Source: DASWIG01 sp965371445
GTDB taxonomy: Bacteria > Acidobacteriota > Thermoanaerobaculia > Multivoradales > J023
Assembly: GCA_965371445.1 (NCBI GenBank)
Contig: CBDUYN010000104.1
Location: forward strand, 1-35,353
Direction of reading: 5' to 3'
DNA: 35,353 bases
Shown piece by piece: positions 7,735 to 15,353 of this stretch (position 1 is its first letter; every line of letters starts with the position of its first letter). The translations under genes and the position numbers were made by a program. The notes beneath the pieces were generated by a model. It was not told the origin of the DNA, did not search any database, and saw nothing but the letters and a program-made list of their open reading frames with translations.

Positions 7735-10152
7735 TCAGTTGAGCTTCGCGGCCCGGGCGACCAGCGCTTCCAGGTCGGGCTCGTCCGGGTCCATGGGGCT
7801 GCCGGGATGGATGATCCGGGTAGGGCATTTCTCGGCGGCCTCGACGAGGTGGCGGAAGGGTCCCGCCGCGGCGTCCTGGATGAAGGCTTTCTTGTCGGCG
7901 TTGTAGACGAAGATCCGCGGGTTGATGTTGATGCAGTCGTTGCAGGTGGTACAGAGCTCGGTGTCGACGTAGGCCTCTTCCGGCTCCTCTTCGGCCTCCG
8001 GCTCCGCCGCGGGCTCTTCGTCGACGTCGGCGGCCGGCCCCGCCTCGGCGACAGGGGCCGCAGCGGGCGCCTCGGCGGCGGGAGCGGCCGGCGCCAGCAG
8101 GGCCTCTTCGGAGACGAGGGCACGTACGATGCGCTCGACCACCTCGTCGGCGATCTCCTCACGCAGGCTTTCGAGCTCCCGCCGGTGCTCGGCCTCGGCC
8201 TCTTTCCTCGCCCTGGCCACGGCCTCCTCGACGTATTCGCTGTGCACCCCGGCGAGCTCCTGGAGGGTGTGCCAGAAGCCGCGCCGGTCGCGGCAGGCGA
8301 GCGCCAGGCGGCGGGTGACGGCGGCGCGGTGTGCCCGCGCGTCGGCACCGACGACCCAGACGAAGGGGATTTTCTCGGCGGCGGCCTCGTCGTCGAGGTC
8401 GAGATAGTCGGCGACCGGCACGAGGTCCTCGGTCACCATCTCGTCGTCGAGGAGCTGGAAGTGCGACCCGTAGGACGCCTCCAGGACGGCGAAGTCGGCG
8501 AACGTGAACGCGAGCCGCAGGGTCTCGGCCTTGCCGTCGCCGCTCGTGGCTTCAAGCTCTTCGACCGGCCAGTCCTCGGCCGGTGCGGGGTTCTCCGAAA
8601 AGTCGAGGCGCCGTGCCCAGCTGCGGCCGGCTTCGGGATCGTAGAAAAAGAGTGGGTGGGCGCGTCCTTCTACGGCGGCCGCGGTTTCGAACCAGGGGCC
8701 GAGGCGCGGCGCCTCGCCGACGCGCGCGACGACGTGGAAGCCCGTCCGGGCGGCGGCCGTGGCGCGCGCGAAGCCCCGCAGCATGTGGCCGGGGCGAACC
8801 GCCGTCGTCTGCTGGACGAGGACCTCGCGAAGCGAGAGGCCGAGATAGCCCGGCTCGAAGCGGAAGCCTTCGAGCTGCGTCGACTCGTTGTCGGCACCGG
8901 GCTGGGCCGCCGGGTCGACCTCGACGAAGACCTGCACCGGACGTCCCGAGAGCAAGAGCGCGCTCCACGAGGGGACCTCGCCGCGCGCCAGCATCTCGGC
9001 ATCGACGAGCGCCACGATCCGTGGCAGGAGGCTGAGCTCGTGGCGGGAAAAAGCCTGCCAGTCGATCTGCTCGAGCCAGGGGCCGTGGCGCTCCGCATCA
9101 TAGCCGCCGCCGATCTCCAGACGTGCCGTTCGGACGGCCCGCAGGATCCTCGCCAGCTCCTCGGCGTGCTGGTCGAACACTGTCGTCGCGGTGGCGCAGG
9201 CGTCGCGGCCGAGGACCACTCGCCAGCCCTCGCGCTCCAGGCCGGCGACGGCGCTCGACGCGCCGCCGTGGGCGAGCACGAGCGATGCCGCCTCGGAGAT
9301 GCCGGTCCACTCCTCGAGGTCGCGGAGCGTCGAGCGGATCCGCTGCTCGCGCTCGGGGCCCATCGTCTCGGTGCCGCGGTGAGCGCCGACGACTCCCGAG
9401 AGGGCTTCCGGATTCAGGAACCGCGCCCCGAAGGCGCCCAGACCGCCGGCCACCGCTCCGGCCTCGCGGCTTTCCGGGCGCTTCGCCTCCTCGGTTTCCA
9501 GGAGGTCGCGAAGCCCCCGGACGAGCTCCGAGACCTCCTGGCTGAACGCGTCGCGGGCGCCTCCCAGGCGGGCCTCGGCGACCGCGGCGAAAAGCCGGAG
9601 GGAGGTCTTGGCGTCGAGCGGCACGAAGCGTCCGTCCTCGGGAAACGAATCCGTCGCCGCCTTGAGGTCAGCTTCCAGGCGCTCGCGTTCCGCGTCGGGG
9701 AGCGAGAGCTTCTCGACCATCGCCCGGCCCGCTCTCTTCATCAGGTCACGCGCCTCGGGCGGCGTCTCCCCGGTGTCGGCCAGCCGGCGCACCTCAAGCT
9801 CCAGGCGCGGGATGTTGTCGAGGAGCACGCGTCCGGCCTCGGCCGTCGCCTCGGCGAGGAGCTCGCCGACGCCGACGGTGAGCGGCATGAAGCTCCCGTC
9901 CCGCGGCGGTGCGACGAGGAGCGGATAGTCGGGGCGGGCCCGCTCCGGGTCGCGGTAGGCGTGGAGCAGCGCCGGCAAGTACTCGGCGGGGAGGCCCTGG
10001 CCGTCGCCGGAGCCGGTCCAGTGAAAGCGCCGTAGCTGGCGTAGTTGCCCGGCGTTGGCGTCCTCGATCGCTCGCACCGTGCGGGCGGGCAAGACGGGTT
10101 TCTGGCTGGAACCGGTCTCGGTCTTGGGTGGCTTTACGGCGAGCGGGGTCAT
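7735..10152 (-). CDS. Divergent PFOR catalytic-domain-like protein with C-terminal ferredoxin
   Basis: This is the first gene of the Rnf operon, 805 residues from the ATG at 10152, which is preceded by GGAG at a good distance. The frame is open for 71 more codons upstream, but that part looks non-coding. The middle of the protein resembles the PFOR thiamine-binding and C-terminal domains (for example SGRPVQVFVEVDPA and the HPLFFYDPEAGRSW stretch). The GDG motif is not recognisable: VDAEMLARG stands at its place. An acidic, Ala/Pro/Glu-rich linker leads to a small ferredoxin domain with C734-x2-C-x2-C740 and a distal C776-Pro; the usual fourth nearby cysteine is missing. With the 1361-residue protein it could form a PFOR-like heteromer that feeds RnfB. 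No substrate can be assigned. Confidence 0.75.
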   Translation of the reverse strand: MTPLAVKPPKTETGSSQKPVLPARTVRAIEDANAGQLRQLRRFHWTGSGDGQGLPAEYLPALLHAYRDPERARPDYPLLVAPPRDGSFMPLTVGVGELLAEATAEAGRVLLDNIPRLELEVRRLADTGETPPEARDLMKRAGRAMVEKLSLPDAERERLEADLKAATDSFPEDGRFVPLDAKTSLRLFAAVAEARLGGARDAFSQEVSELVRGLRDLLETEEAKRPESREAGAVAGGLGAFGARFLNPEALSGVVGAHRGTETMGPEREQRIRSTLRDLEEWTGISEAASLVLAHGGASSAVAGLEREGWRVVLGRDACATATTVFDQHAEELARILRAVRTARLEIGGGYDAERHGPWLEQIDWQAFSRHELSLLPRIVALVDAEMLARGEVPSWSALLLSGRPVQVFVEVDPAAQPGADNESTQLEGFRFEPGYLGLSLREVLVQQTTAVRPGHMLRGFARATAAARTGFHVVARVGEAPRLGPWFETAAAVEGRAHPLFFYDPEAGRSWARRLDFSENPAPAEDWPVEELEATSGDGKAETLRLAFTFADFAVLEASYGSHFQLLDDEMVTEDLVPVADYLDLDDEAAAEKIPFVWVVGADARAHRAAVTRRLALACRDRRGFWHTLQELAGVHSEYVEEAVARARKEAEAEHRRELESLREEIADEVVERIVRALVSEEALLAPAAPAAEAPAAAPVAEAGPAADVDEEPAAEPEAEEEPEEAYVDTELCTTCNDCININPRIFVYNADKKAFIQDAAAGPFRHLVEAAEKCPTRIIHPGSPMDPDEPDLEALVARAAKLN

Positions 10153-10483
10153 CTCGATCTCCGTCGAAATGGAAACGGGGGGGGCTCCAGCTCCCCGCGG
10201 CGGGGGCCTTCGTCGAAACCGACAGCCACCAGAAAGGCCGTGGCTCAGGCGGGGCGATCCACCCGTCTTCGATGGAGACCCTACTGAGCGCTCGCCGAAG
10301 CTACGACACCCATAAGGGTAGTGTCGGAGGTCCCGAGGGGTAGCTCTTGGGGGCCAGGATAGCACGGCTCGCCAACGGGCCGCCGCTCACCGACGGCGAG
10401 CGGTGATTGATCGTCCCAGGCGTCGAGCGCATCCGGCGGGGTGACGAGATTCCTTCGCCCTCCGCGCCCAGCAGCAGGCAACA
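10153..10483. other. Leader and upstream region of the Rnf/PFOR-like operon
   Basis: No convincing gene is seen. On the minus strand this is the 5' region of the operon. It contains short complementary stretches such as GCTCAG/CTGAGC about 40 bases apart, but nothing I can assign to a known riboswitch. The 12-mer CCAGGATAGCAC (10355-10366) recurs at 13287-13298 upstream of the MMPL gene. On the minus strand it reads GTGCTATCCTGG and carries a TATCCT that could be a -10 box, though no matching -35 is evident at 17 bp here. The operon promoter is probably within this interval. Confidence 0.35.
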
Positions 10484-10600
10484 CGTCGTACCGGTCCGGC
10501 GCTCACCGCTGCCAAAGCCGCGTTCTACCTGACGTTGAGAGAAGCGGACGTCACCAGGCGGGAATTGGCGGCTCGACCCGGTTGTTTTGCTTCCGAGTCG
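10484..10600 (+). pseudogene. Relic of a HicB-type antitoxin C-terminus
   Basis: Read from 10484 on the plus strand, the segment gives TAAKAAFYLTLREADVTRRE followed by LAARPG. This matches the linker and first helices of the small HTH domain at the end of HicB antitoxins (typically AKAALYLALREAGVTKAELARRLG). The reading then leaves the family pattern, and there is no start codon, no N-terminal HicB domain and no hicA neighbour. It is therefore a decayed fragment. The family assignment is from memory of the motif and moderately secure. Confidence 0.5.
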
Positions 10601-10620
10601 GACCTTGTTGAGACCTCGTC

Positions 10621-10881
10621 TCAACGGTGCGTTGACTCGCTGAGCCACAGAAGACATGCTCTTCTGAGGTCCTTCAAGGGTCTTGCCTGGCGGTCGTAGA
10701 GGGCTTCGACGGGAACCGGATTCCGCAAGATCCCCGACGCCACGAGCTTCTCCTCGGGACGGACGAGCCGCATTCCCTGCCCTGGCTCATGGACCTCCAC
10801 CCGCCGCGTCCGAAGCTTCTCCGTCCTTTCCAGCGGTGATTTCGACCTCATCCGCGACTTCGTCCCGTCTGGGCCGCCCAT
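10621..10881 (-). CDS. Small hypothetical protein (86 residues), possibly not a real gene
   Basis: This open frame overlaps the 3' end of the MMPL gene by 34 bp on the same strand. The product is rich in Arg, Glu and Leu with no signal peptide, membrane segment or motif I recognise. A second in-frame ATG at 10851 would give 76 residues. It lies in a stretch that looks less GC-rich than the operons on both sides and that also holds an antitoxin relic, so it could be a remnant of imported DNA or a chance frame. Confidence 0.25.
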   Translation of the reverse strand: MGGPDGTKSRMRSKSPLERTEKLRTRRVEVHEPGQGMRLVRPEEKLVASGILRNPVPVEALYDRQARPLKDLRRACLLWLSESTHR

Positions 10882-13211
10882 CGCCTCGTCTTACCAGAGC
10901 GTTCGAGTTGAAGCCGCAGCCAGGCCCCGAGCCCGCCCAGGGTGAGCAGGCAGCTCGCCGCCAGGGCGAGGGCCACGAGGAGGCCGAGCCGCGCGTTGGC
11001 CGGGACCTGCGAGAAGCCGAGGAGACCGAAGCCGAGGACGATCGCCAGGGCGTCGGCGAGGATGGCCGGCGAGGCCTCCGCGGCCGCTTTCGCGACCGGG
11101 TCGCCGTCGCCGTCGTCGCGGGCGCGGCGAAAGCGCTCGACGAAGTGGACGGCGTAGTCGACCCCGATCCCCAGGGTGACGGCGCAGAACATCGACGTCG
11201 CGACCCCGAGCGGCACGCCGAGCCAGCCCATCGTGCCCAGGGTCCAGAGGACGGCGAGCGCCGCCGGCGCTACGCCGTAGAGGCCGGTCTTGAGAGAACG
11301 CGAGAGCAGGCAGATCGCCGCGAAAGCGCCGGCCAGGGCGAGGACGAGCGACGAGACCTGCGTCCGGACGATGGCCGGGATCATCGCCTGGCTGACCGCG
11401 ACGTCGCCGGCGAAATCCACCCGTACGGCGAGCGGCTCGAGCTCGTCGCGCTCGTAGGCGCGCACCGCCGCCATGAGGCTCGCGGTGTCGCGGTAGTTGG
11501 CGTCCTTGAGAAAGACCGTGACCACGGCGCGGCGCAGCTCGTCGTCGATCACCTCGCGCCGCCGCCGCTCGCCGCGTCCCTGGTCGAAGCGCCGGAGGAC
11601 GCGCTGGATCTCCTCGGGCCGGTCGGGGATCGAACGCGAGCCCTGCCGCCGCGCCAGCCACAGGTAGCGCACCGTGCTCAGGTGGCTCGCGGGACCGAGG
11701 ACGCCGCCAACCTCCGGACGCCGGCGCAGGAAGTCCTCGAGCTCGCCGACCTTGCGGAGCAAGGCCGGGTCGAGTAGCGCTCCGACAGGTCCGAAACCGG
11801 TCGGCCGGCCCAGGTCGCGCTTCACGCCGTCCTCGAAGGTGAGGTGGACCAGCAGCAGGTGGGTGCCGTGGTACCGCTCGTCGACCGCGGCCGTGGCCTG
11901 GCGAAAAGGGCTCTCGGGAGCAAAGCCGTCGATCCAGCTGTCCTGCACCTCGATCCTCGCGATCCCCAGGCCGAGGGCGACGCTCGCCACGCCCAGCGCC
12001 ACGAGGACGAGGCGCGGGCGCTCGAGCACCGCCGCGAGCCGCACCGCCGGCGAGCCGTGGACGCCGCGGCGCATCTTCTCCGGGGCGATCAGGACCAGGG
12101 CGGCCGGAATCACCGTGAGCGAAAAAAACAGGCAGAACAGGATGCCCGCAGCGGCGAATACGCCGAAGACGCGCACCGGCGCGATCGGAGAGGCGAGAAA
12201 GGAAAGGAAACCGAGGGTGGTGGTGAGCGACGTCAGGACCACCGGCGGCGTCATCTGCGACAGGGCCTCGCGAACCGTCGCCTCGTGGGGGACGCCTTCG
12301 CCGGGACGCCCCAGCAGCCGCTGGTAGCACCAGAAGACGTGGATCTCGTCGGCGAGGCCGATGGTGGTGAGGATCACCGGCAGCACCGCCGTCGTCAGGT
12401 AGACCGGGACGCCGAGCCAGCCCATGAGGCCAAAAGTCCACACCAGACAGGCGCCGACCTCGGCCAAGCCCAGGACGACGCCCCACGGTCTGCGACAGCC
12501 GAGCCAGATCACGAAAGAGACGACTGCCATGGCGAGGGGGACGAGAAAGGCCAGGTCCTCGAGGATGTGGCGGCCGAGAAGCGCCTCGGCCACTGGCGCT
12601 CCGACCACCGCGACGCGGTCCCCGCCGCTGGCGAAGGCCGCTGCCGTAGCCGCGATGCGGTGGACCAGGCCGCCGCGATCCGCGGAGCCGGGCACTCCGA
12701 CCAGGATCGCCGTCGACCGGGAATCGATGGCGACGAGGGTGCCGGAGAGGATCGCGGCCGCCTCGACGTCGCCACGGACCTGGGCGACGAGCCGCGGCGT
12801 GTCCGGCAGCGGATCGAGGAACGGCCGGAAGTCCAGGGTCCCGGGGTAGACCCGGTCGCGCCGCTCGGTGGCGAGACTCATGACGTTGTCCGGTCCGACC
12901 TCGGGAAGCGCCGCCAGGGCCTCGGTCAGCTGCCGTACGCGGCGCAGGGTCGCGGTGTTGTAGATGCCGTCGGGATGAGAGGTCTGAAGCTCGACGACGA
13001 CCGGATCGCGCAGGCCGAAATGACGGCGCACCTCGGCGTCGAATAGCACCGCGGGGTCCGCGGGCGGCACCAGGGCGTGGCCGTCGGTGCGCAGCTCCAG
13101 CCGCAAGAGGCCCGGCGCGGCGGCGAGCACCAGGACGGCGGCGGCGAGGATCGTCCGGCGGGGCCGGGCGATCGCGGCGGCAGCCAGGCGAAAGAAGCCG
13201 CGGTCGATCAC
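10848..13211 (-). CDS. MMPL/RND-family membrane exporter
   Basis: The 787-residue product has the two-fold RND layout: an N-terminal helix, a large extracytoplasmic loop, a bundle of helices, then the same again. Charged transmembrane residues typical of proton-driven MMPL/SSD proteins are kept in both halves (GLADEIHVF in the first, GIGVDYAVHF in the second). Substrates of this family are mostly lipids or hydrophobic compounds, but none can be named here. The start is a GTG at 13211 with no strong ribosome site, so the exact N-terminus is uncertain. It has no periplasmic adaptor or outer-membrane partner nearby. It provides a useful contrast with the RND-ABC fusion at 27637, where the relay residues are lost. 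Confidence 0.85.
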   Translation of the reverse strand: MIDRGFFRLAAAAIARPRRTILAAAVLVLAAAPGLLRLELRTDGHALVPPADPAVLFDAEVRRHFGLRDPVVVELQTSHPDGIYNTATLRRVRQLTEALAALPEVGPDNVMSLATERRDRVYPGTLDFRPFLDPLPDTPRLVAQVRGDVEAAAILSGTLVAIDSRSTAILVGVPGSADRGGLVHRIAATAAAFASGGDRVAVVGAPVAEALLGRHILEDLAFLVPLAMAVVSFVIWLGCRRPWGVVLGLAEVGACLVWTFGLMGWLGVPVYLTTAVLPVILTTIGLADEIHVFWCYQRLLGRPGEGVPHEATVREALSQMTPPVVLTSLTTTLGFLSFLASPIAPVRVFGVFAAAGILFCLFFSLTVIPAALVLIAPEKMRRGVHGSPAVRLAAVLERPRLVLVALGVASVALGLGIARIEVQDSWIDGFAPESPFRQATAAVDERYHGTHLLLVHLTFEDGVKRDLGRPTGFGPVGALLDPALLRKVGELEDFLRRRPEVGGVLGPASHLSTVRYLWLARRQGSRSIPDRPEEIQRVLRRFDQGRGERRRREVIDDELRRAVVTVFLKDANYRDTASLMAAVRAYERDELEPLAVRVDFAGDVAVSQAMIPAIVRTQVSSLVLALAGAFAAICLLSRSLKTGLYGVAPAALAVLWTLGTMGWLGVPLGVATSMFCAVTLGIGVDYAVHFVERFRRARDDGDGDPVAKAAAEASPAILADALAIVLGFGLLGFSQVPANARLGLLVALALAASCLLTLGGLGAWLRLQLERSGKTRRWAAQTGRSRG

Positions 13212-13301
13212 GGGACGGGGGGAAACTTATTGCTCCAGGTTGCCAGCGGGATCCCGGAAGATCCTGCGATCGTTTGAGGTGGATCCAGGATAGCACAAGA
13301 A

Positions 13302-13409
13302 CTACCGGCGCTCGAGCTCCCGGGTGGGATCACTCCAGCGGAGCTTGGCGACGTCGTTCGCCTGGTCCTCCTTCCCGAGCCAAAGGAGCGAGACCTCACC
13401 TGACGCGGC
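13302..13409 (-). pseudogene. Duplicated 3' end of the exported-protein gene at 14206-15267
   Basis: Positions 13320-13409 align without gaps to 14209-14298 at a constant offset of 889 bp, with about seven mismatches in 90 bp. The copy keeps the reading frame: it reads SLLWLGKEDQANDVAKLRW, then SDPTRELERR and a stop at 13302-13304. The full gene ends SEPSR. Only the tail is present, with no start or body. The two copies flank the PIN/UPF0175 pair as direct repeats. Confidence 0.85.
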
Positions 13410-13449
13410 ACGGTCCGAGTCACCGACTTCGGCCTCGCGGAGCGTCGGA

Positions 13450-13843
13450 TCATTCCCCCGCCGCCCGCAGGGCTTGATCGACCAATGCGTCCGCCAGGTG
13501 GGAATCCCAGATATTTCGCATAGCTCCGGGCGCGGCGTTCGTCAATGACGACCAGCTGAGCTTTCAACTCTTCCGCCAGCACCAGGGTTTCGGCCTCGCC
13601 CTCACCCAGATCGGAAAGCAGAAGCGCCTTGAACGGGTCCTTTAATTCCTGAACCCGGATCCAGTCGGCCCTCTTCAGCTCAGCGCCTCCAGCACGCGAA
13701 CTTCTGGCGAGGACTTCGGCTTCGACCGCTGGCGGAATGACGATTTCTTTGTAGAGAGCCGGCAGCACATCGAGCTGCCCGATCGAAGAGAGGGCGATGA
13801 TCGGAGTGGTGTCGACCACCACCGTGCGAGGCCGTTCAGGCAT
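13450..13843 (-). pseudogene. PIN-domain (DUF3368-type) toxin with internal deletion and frameshift
   Basis: The N-terminus is a clear PIN-type ribonuclease toxin: VVVDTTPIIALSS with the first catalytic Asp, a conserved GEGEAETL stretch, and LVVIDERRARSYA. After YAKYLGF the frame runs into unrelated sequence and would continue to 13208 as a 211-residue product. One base out of frame, directly after that junction, the family's usual ending can be read (HLADALVDQALRAAGE, stop at 13450-13452). About 35 residues normally between these two parts are missing. A deletion has therefore removed the core of the C-terminal half and shifted the frame, so the last catalytic acid is out of frame. The gene overlaps the antitoxin gene by 8 bp. 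It is probably an inactive toxin. Confidence 0.8.
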
Positions 13844-14093
13844 TCGCGAAATCTTCTGCCAGCTCTTCCGGGTCTGTGCCGATCGGCGAAAGGCCGAACC
13901 GGTTCAGGGTGAAGATGAATTCAACTCGACCCATGCCCGCGAGCTGCGCGGCCAGGCCTGTCGAGATTCGGCCCAGCTCGTAGAGCTTCACCGCCAGGAG
14001 CAAGCGAGCCTCGGCTTCGAACTCCTCAGGGCTTTCCTTCAAAGAGAGGAGGAGTTGTTCGGGGTAGGAAATTGTCAGAGCTCGAAGGGCCAT
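13836..14093 (-). CDS. UPF0175-family antitoxin
   Basis: The 85-residue product matches the UPF0175 pattern throughout: LLLAVKLYELGRIS, then AAQLAGMGRVEFIF, then a DPEEL tail. These small DNA-binding proteins are the usual antitoxins of DUF3368 PIN toxins, and the overlap with the following PIN gene is typical. Unlike the toxin it appears intact. It may therefore persist as an orphan antitoxin or a DNA-binding regulator. A plausible promoter lies just upstream. Confidence 0.88.
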   Translation of the reverse strand: MALRALTISYPEQLLLSLKESPEEFEAEARLLLAVKLYELGRISTGLAAQLAGMGRVEFIFTLNRFGLSPIGTDPEELAEDFANA

Positions 14094-14123
14094 GGCAGAG
14101 GTCTCTCTGTTCTCAGTGACCGA

Positions 14124-14152
14124 ATTCTACCCGAATATGGAACCAAAGTCGA
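14124..14152 (-). promoter_or_regulatory. Candidate promoter of the antitoxin-toxin pair
   Basis: On the minus strand TCGACT (14152-14147) and TAGAAT (14129-14124) are separated by 17 bp, which fits a housekeeping promoter. The predicted transcript start leaves about 24 bases before the antitoxin ATG at 14093. Confidence 0.45.
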
Positions 14153-14205
14153 GCAGGGCTGGCTGCCTTGGCTGCGTTGGGTCTCCGTGATCTGCTCCTC
14201 TCCGG

Positions 14206-15267
14206 CTACCGGCTGGGCTCGCTCCAGCGGAGCTTGGCGACCTCGTTCGCCTGGTCCTCCTTCCCGAGCCAAAGGAGCGAGACCTCAACTGCCGTGGCCG
14301 CAAGAAGGGCCGGACGCTCGGCGTTTCGGGTCGTCAGAGAGGCCGTCCGCGTCACGTTGCCGCTCCGGTCGAGCTCGGCGACGACCCAGCCGCGCGGCAC
14401 CGCCCGCTGATAAAAGAGGAGCGTCCCGCGCTCGGTCGCGTGGAGGGTCGGGTAAAGCGACCCACGAGGGGCGACGGCAGCGGGCGCCGTCCAGGCTCGG
14501 CCGTCGTAACGGGCCAGGTGGAGGCGATAGCCCGCGCCGTCGTAGCGGTTCCAGGCCGCGAGGGTTCCCTCCGCCGTGTGCAGGAGGCTCGGGACGATGT
14601 CGGGCACCTCGTTGTCCTCGGCGAGGCGCTCGGGCGGCGTCGCCCCCTCGGCGAGGCTGAACCGGCTCCACAGGATCTCGTCGTCGCCGCCGTCGTAGGC
14701 CGCCCAGGCGAGGATCCACACCCCCTTGCCGGTGTAGGCGACGGCGAGGGCCATCTGGCTGCCGGCGACGCGCGGCGACACCGTTTCCGGCGACTGCCAG
14801 CCGCCGGCGACGCGGCGGGCCAGGCGAAGCGTCTGGCGGCGCGGCGCCGGGCCCTCGAACCAGGCCAGAGCACGAAGCCCGGTCTCGTCGACGAGGAGCG
14901 CCGGCTCGCGAAGCTCCGGGGCCTCACGCACCTCCGGCACCCCAAGCGCCTCGAGCTTGCCCGCGGTCCCTTCCAGGACGAAAAGACGCCGGTCCGCCCC
15001 GCTGCCGTCGACCGCGGCGGCGTAGAAACGCTCCGCGCCGTCGCCGCCGGGGACGGCGGCCAACGAGGTCACGGACGCCGTCGAGGCGAGCGGCAGCTCG
15101 ACGCGGCTGCCGTCGGCGCGCTGGAGGACGCTCCCCTGGCGGGAGCTTAGAAGCAGCAGGTCGCCGGACTGGCCGCGGGCCTGCCACAGCTGAGCGGCCG
15201 CCGGAGAGCCGGCCAGGAGGACGGGAAGGAGCCAGGACGGGACGGTGCGCATCGATCTTCTACTCAT
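14206..15267 (-). CDS. Exported protein of unknown function, beta-propeller-like
   Basis: The 353-residue product begins with basic residues, a hydrophobic stretch and an alanine-rich cleavage region (AGSPAAAQ), a convincing signal peptide. The mature part is made of repeated short strands with Trp/Gly-rich turns (LALAVAYTGKGVWILAWAAY, LAAWNRYDGAGYRLHLARY). This resembles BNR or sialidase-type propellers, but no catalytic residues are evident, so only an exported protein can be claimed. The ATG at 15267 is chosen because a near-consensus promoter places transcription start at or within one base of it; a second ATG lies at 15252. Its last about 90 bp are duplicated at 13320-13409, beyond the toxin-antitoxin pair. 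Confidence 0.6.
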   Translation of the reverse strand: MSRRSMRTVPSWLLPVLLAGSPAAAQLWQARGQSGDLLLLSSRQGSVLQRADGSRVELPLASTASVTSLAAVPGGDGAERFYAAAVDGSGADRRLFVLEGTAGKLEALGVPEVREAPELREPALLVDETGLRALAWFEGPAPRRQTLRLARRVAGGWQSPETVSPRVAGSQMALAVAYTGKGVWILAWAAYDGGDDEILWSRFSLAEGATPPERLAEDNEVPDIVPSLLHTAEGTLAAWNRYDGAGYRLHLARYDGRAWTAPAAVAPRGSLYPTLHATERGTLLFYQRAVPRGWVVAELDRSGNVTRTASLTTRNAERPALLAATAVEVSLLWLGKEDQANEVAKLRWSEPSR

Positions 15268-15273
15268 GCCGGG

Positions 15274-15302
15274 ATCCTATGGACGGGAGATCCTCCTGTC
15301 AA
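15274..15302 (-). promoter_or_regulatory. Near-consensus promoter of the exported-protein gene, likely leaderless
   Basis: On the minus strand TTGACA (15302-15297), a 17-bp spacer and TAGGAT (15279-15274) are followed by six bases and the ATG at 15267. Normal spacing from the -10 box puts transcription start on or next to the A of the start codon, so the mRNA should have no leader. Confidence 0.75.
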
Positions 15303-15316
15303 CGTGTCGACATCGG

Positions 15317-15346
15317 TTGCCCGTTCTCCCCGGGAAGACCTATGAT
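15317..15346 (+). promoter_or_regulatory. Promoter of cinA, likely leaderless
   Basis: TTGCCC (15317-15322), an 18-bp spacer and TATGAT (15341-15346) are followed by seven bases and the ATG at 15354. This supports 15354 as the start and a transcript with little or no leader. The promoter is divergent from the one at 15274-15302. Confidence 0.6.
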
Positions 15347-15353
15347 TCGAGGC

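Noticed and set aside
7723..10035. Plus-strand open frame of 770 codons opposite the 805-residue PFOR-like gene
   Set aside because: Same reason: a shadow frame with no motif, in a region where the minus strand is clearly coding.
10153..10340. Possible riboswitch or structured leader before the Rnf operon
   Set aside because: Some complementary stretches are present, but no arrangement matches a riboswitch class I know, and no transcription attenuator with a T-tract is seen.
13418..13440. VTDFGLA reading on the plus strand, like a kinase DFG motif
   Set aside because: Only seven residues match, with no catalytic loop or other kinase sequence on either side; likely chance.
13208..13449. Extended C-terminus of the PIN protein as a new domain
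   Set aside because: The residues come from reading the shifted frame through the duplicated gene tail; the true family ending is found one frame over.
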